This document shows positions 4,761 through 6,819 of a DNA stretch of 6,819 bases, piece after piece. The stretch is from Acidobacteriota bacterium (GTDB lineage: Bacteria; Acidobacteriota; HRBIN11). Position numbers and translations under genes: made by a program. The notes below the pieces were generated by a model. That model saw nothing but the letters and a program-made list of their open reading frames with translations. It did not search any database and was not told where the DNA came from. Positions within the stretch are counted from its first letter, which is position 1. Each line of letters opens with the position of its first letter. The DNA is taken from contig JANXAA010000009.1 of NCBI GenBank assembly GCA_025061865.1, forward strand, positions 1-6,819. The letters run 5' to 3'.

Positions 4761-6311
4761 TCACGGGCCGAACGGTGATGATAAGTTAAGGGCCATGACC
4801 GCCTCGACTGCATCCCGCAAGGGCGGCTGGCGGAGTTGGGTCTCGACCCATGCCCCGGCCCGGTCCAGGTCCTCGGAAGCGATAGCGTCCTGGGTTCGGA
4901 AGGGGACGACCTGCCGCAGGCTCGCTAAGACCTCTTCGATACGGGGCCCCGACCGCAAGGGTCGCCGGAGTTCGATCCCTTGGGCGGCAGCCATCAGCTC
5001 AATGGTCAGGACTCGGCGGGTATTCTCGACGACCTGCGAAGCCTTCCGAGCGGCCCACAGGCTCATGCTGACGTGGTCTTCCTGATTCCCCGAGGTCGGG
5101 ATCGTATCGACCGACGCCGGGTGGGCCAAGGTCTTGTTTTCGCTGACGAGGGCGGCCGCCGTGACGTGAAGGAGCATGAATCCGGAGTTCAGGCCTGGTT
5201 CAGGCGTCAGAAAGGCCGGTAGACCTGACATCTCAGGCGTCATTAGATGGAAGATCCGACGCTCTGAGATGGCGCTCAGAGTCGTCAGGACAGTCGCCAG
5301 CAGGTCAGCGGCCATGGCGACCGGGGCGCCGTGGAAGTTGCCGTTGTAGATAGGCGTCCCGTCGTCCAGAAAGAGGGGATTGTCGGTGGCGCTGTTCATC
5401 TCCGTCTCCAGGACCCAGCGGGCGAACCGGAGAGCTTCCAAGACCGTCCCGTGGACCTGGAGCATACAGCGCAGACTGTAGTTGTCTTGGATCTTACCGC
5501 ACGCTCGGTGGTGTTCCAGGATCGCTGACCCCCCCAGCCAGGCCCGGACCTGGTGAGCGACGACGCGAAAGGCCGGGTAGGGACGGGTCTCGTAGACAGG
5601 AGGGTCCATCGGATGGACCGACCCCTGGGCGGCGTCCAAGGTCATTGCCCCAGCCAGGTCAGCCAGGGTTAGATTCTCGAAGGCCCGGTGGAGGGCTACG
5701 GCCAGCAAGGCCGTCGAGGCCGTCGTCCCATTGATGAGAGCGATGCCCTCCCGGATTTCCAGGGACAACGGCGGTATGTCGTGGGCTAGCAGGACTTCTC
5801 GGGCCGGCCGGGGGCGGCCGTCGACCCAGCACTGGCCTTCGCCCATGAGGGCTAAGACCATGTGAGCCAAGGGGGCCAAGTCCCCGCTGGCCCCGACAGA
5901 ACCCTGGGCTGGGACCCAGGGCACGAGGCCGGCCTCGAAGCACTCCAAGAGCCGATCGATCACCCCTGGACGCACAGCCGAATAGCCGAGGGCCAAGGCG
6001 TGGGCCCGCAGGAGGAGCATAGCCCGAGCGACCGGCGGGGGGAGGGGCTCACCGGTCCCGGCGGCATGGCTTCGGACGAGGCGGACCTGAAGTTCTCGAA
6101 GCTGGTCGTCGGGGACGCGCTGGTCCTTGAGCTTTCCAAAGCCCGTATTCACGCCGTAGATGACCTCGCCGGCAGCCATCCGCTCGAGCAGGACCTGACG
6201 GCGCCGTTCTAAGAGCCGCCGGCGCTCGTCGGATAGGCCGGCCTGGTCCCGACCCTCAAGGAGGTCGAGCAAGCGGGGGAGCGTCATCCGGTCTTCACCC
6301 AGGCGGAACAT
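4761..6311 (-). CDS. hutH: histidine ammonia-lyase
   Basis: HutH deaminates L-histidine to trans-urocanate, the first step of histidine degradation, using the self-formed MIO cofactor. The 516-residue cytosolic protein is full length. The MIO triad is A141-S142-G143 in GSVGASGDLAP. Other active-site blocks are YGVNTGFG (52-59, Y52), H82, NGTTAS (N194), QDNYSLRC (Q275, Y278, R281), MNSATDNPLF (305-314), NGNFHG (323-328) and SGNQEDHVSM (E411). The early segment LGEDRMTL matches the family N-terminus, so ATG 6311 is preferred over the ATG at 6287 despite no clear Shine-Dalgarno site. These canonical residues argue for true HAL rather than an ergothionase-type betaine lyase. It converges on the sen/egt genes and no hutU or hutI is visible. 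Confidence 0.95.
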   Translation of the reverse strand: MFRLGEDRMTLPRLLDLLEGRDQAGLSDERRRLLERRRQVLLERMAAGEVIYGVNTGFGKLKDQRVPDDQLRELQVRLVRSHAAGTGEPLPPPVARAMLLLRAHALALGYSAVRPGVIDRLLECFEAGLVPWVPAQGSVGASGDLAPLAHMVLALMGEGQCWVDGRPRPAREVLLAHDIPPLSLEIREGIALINGTTASTALLAVALHRAFENLTLADLAGAMTLDAAQGSVHPMDPPVYETRPYPAFRVVAHQVRAWLGGSAILEHHRACGKIQDNYSLRCMLQVHGTVLEALRFARWVLETEMNSATDNPLFLDDGTPIYNGNFHGAPVAMAADLLATVLTTLSAISERRIFHLMTPEMSGLPAFLTPEPGLNSGFMLLHVTAAALVSENKTLAHPASVDTIPTSGNQEDHVSMSLWAARKASQVVENTRRVLTIELMAAAQGIELRRPLRSGPRIEEVLASLRQVVPFRTQDAIASEDLDRAGAWVETQLRQPPLRDAVEAVMALNLSSPFGP

Positions 6312-6371
6312 CGGAGGCTACTCGGGTCTGTTAACGGCAGATGCTGAACGCTTGGACCTGGCATGGGGTGT

Positions 6372-6420
6372 AAGATGCAGGATACAAGATACAAGATGGA
6401 GCATGCAAGATGCCGGATGC
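6372..6420. repeat. heptad tandem repeat, seven units
   Basis: Seven consecutive 7-base units fill 49 bases with no gaps. Units 1 and 6 are AAGATGC and unit 3 is AAGATAC; the others differ from these by one to three bases. The clean 7-base register makes chance unlikely. Short heptanucleotide tandem repeats are known between genes in some bacteria, such as cyanobacteria. The related but more degraded array at 59-93 lies on the other side of the gene cluster. Confidence 0.7.
6379..6408 (-). promoter_or_regulatory. candidate hutH promoter within the heptad array
   Basis: On the minus strand the array reads TTGCAT (6408-6403), then 18 bases, then TATCCT (6384-6379), a loose -35/-10 pair about 67 bases ahead of the hutH ATG. 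The TTGCAT hexamer also occurs in the candidate senA promoter. Because the repeat produces such hexamers at regular spacing, this may be incidental. Confidence 0.22.
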
Positions 6421-6467
6421 CGAGTCCCAGCAGACCGGGCTTCCAAATCCAAAATGTCTTAGCCCCG

Positions 6468-6481
6468 CCCGCCAGAGCGGG
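6468..6481. other. short GC hairpin
   Basis: CCCGC (6468-6472) and GCGGG (6477-6481) are perfect complements around a CAGA loop. It lies downstream of nadC and upstream of hutH. No T-run follows directly, so it is noted only as a structured spot. Confidence 0.4.
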
Positions 6482-6520
6482 ATTCATTTGAGGGCCGGGT
6501 ATGGGGGACCAGGCGTCTAG

Positions 6521-6575
6521 GGTCAAGGGTCGAGTTTTTTCCGGACTCCGGTCCCCGGATCCCGGACCCCTGACC
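6521..6575. repeat. large nested inverted repeat downstream of nadC
   Basis: GGTCA (6521-6525) pairs with TGACC (6571-6575) and, after one mismatch, GGGTC (6527-6531) pairs with GACCC (6565-6569). Inside are further pairs: CCGGA-C-TCCGG (6541-6551) and GGTCC/GGACC (6550-6554 and 6564-6568). Next to the inner hairpins lies a T6 tract (6535-6540), which is A6 in the nadC transcript and so on the wrong strand for nadC termination. It may still act as a structured 3' end. Confidence 0.45.
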
Positions 6576-6651
6576 GTCGTCTTCCCACATCGGTGGATTT
6601 CCACGGGGCCACCGGCGATTCGCCCACCTGCACGTCTCTCGAATATCCGAG

Positions 6652-6819
6652 TCACAGCGGGTAGACCTTGAAGTGGGCGTCAGCGGCGGGGGCCGAATGG
6701 GTCAGGGCCCCGACGCTAATGGCCTGGACGCCCGTGGCGGCGTAGTCGCGGACATTGTCCAACGTGATGCCACCACTGACCTCGAGCCAGGCCCGGCCTT
6801 GGGCCATCTGGACGGCCTG
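6652..6819 (-). CDS. nadC: nicotinate-nucleotide pyrophosphorylase NadC, C-terminal part
   Basis: The last 55 codons of a minus-strand gene end at TGA (6654-6652); its 5' part lies beyond the right edge. The translation contains LEVSGGITLDNV, YAATGVQAISVGALTHSAP and a short basic end, which matches the C-terminal barrel strands of quinolinate phosphoribosyltransferase. NadC converts quinolinate and phosphoribosyl pyrophosphate to nicotinate mononucleotide in NAD synthesis. SGGI and SVGALTHS are the usual phosphate-binding and C-terminal signatures. It reads in the same direction as hutH, but the 340-base repeat-rich gap argues against one operon. Nothing links it to selenoneine synthesis. Confidence 0.9.
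   Translation of the reverse strand, partial: QAVQMAQGRAWLEVSGGITLDNVRDYAATGVQAISVGALTHSAPAADAHFKVYPL

Larger units (their letters stand above)
6312..6651. other. hutH-nadC intergenic region, repeat-rich
   Basis: This 340-base gap carries no recognisable gene. It holds a seven-unit heptad array (6372-6420), a CCCGC-CAGA-GCGGG hairpin (6468-6481), a T6 tract (6535-6540) and a large nested inverted repeat (6521-6575). Read on the minus strand it is the 3' flank of nadC and the 5' flank of hutH, so it should contain the nadC terminator and hutH promoter. Only weak candidates are seen. Confidence 0.6.

Noticed and set aside
4660..5085. Plus-strand open frame overlapping the hutH 3' end
   Set aside because: Most of it is antisense to hutH and its sequence is low-complexity and Arg/Ser-rich. 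No family was recognised.
4761..6311. Ergothionase instead of histidine ammonia-lyase
   Set aside because: The substrate-site blocks YGVNTGFG, QDNYSLRC and SGNQEDHVSM are canonical for histidine ammonia-lyase.

Overview
The window is GC-rich bacterial DNA. Its core is a plus-strand cluster for a histidine-derived thio/seleno-betaine: an EgtB-like non-heme iron enzyme (427-1752), a glycosyltransferase-fold protein of the SenB type (1975-2940) and the histidine N-alpha-trimethylase EgtD (2952-4013). An EgtB homologue beside a SenB-type protein is the signature of selenoneine biosynthesis (senA/senB), with EgtD supplying the hercynine acceptor. SenC, the SelD-like selenophosphate synthase, is not in the window. 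The phylum cannot be fixed from the sequence. Degenerate short-period repeats between genes and a decayed Uma2-family gene suggest a free-living, possibly thermophilic environmental bacterium, but that is a weak inference.

Layout: 1-426 is non-coding, with a five-copy heptad repeat, three hairpins and a promoter-like pair ahead of senA. senA follows a good GGAGG site. A 222-base gap with CCAGG/CCTGG inverted repeats leads to senB, which is only 11 bases from egtD. The notable point is the senB start. The full conserved N-terminus is encoded from an ATG at 1975, but the fourth codon is an in-frame TGA (M-R-I-stop-I-V-T-P-A-P-P-G), and a stem-loop begins 13 bases after it. This could be a sequencing error, a fresh nonsense mutation, or recoding, possibly as selenocysteine in a selenium gene.

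Downstream, 4016-4046 is a short 7-8 base tandem repeat. It abuts the remains of a Uma2-family nuclease-fold gene (about 4047-4461) that has lost its N-terminus and is broken by at least four frame changes. After a structured gap of about 300 bases, the minus strand carries a complete hutH (histidine ammonia-lyase, 6311-4761), convergent with the cluster. A 340-base gap holds a seven-copy heptad repeat and a large nested inverted repeat. The last 168 bases are the 3' end of nadC on the minus strand.

Proposed logic: EgtD converts histidine to hercynine; SenB makes a selenosugar from a UDP-sugar and selenophosphate; SenA joins selenosugar and hercynine oxidatively and the product is resolved to selenoneine. 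HutH instead degrades histidine, so the window holds two competing fates for the same amino acid, on opposite strands and presumably under separate control.
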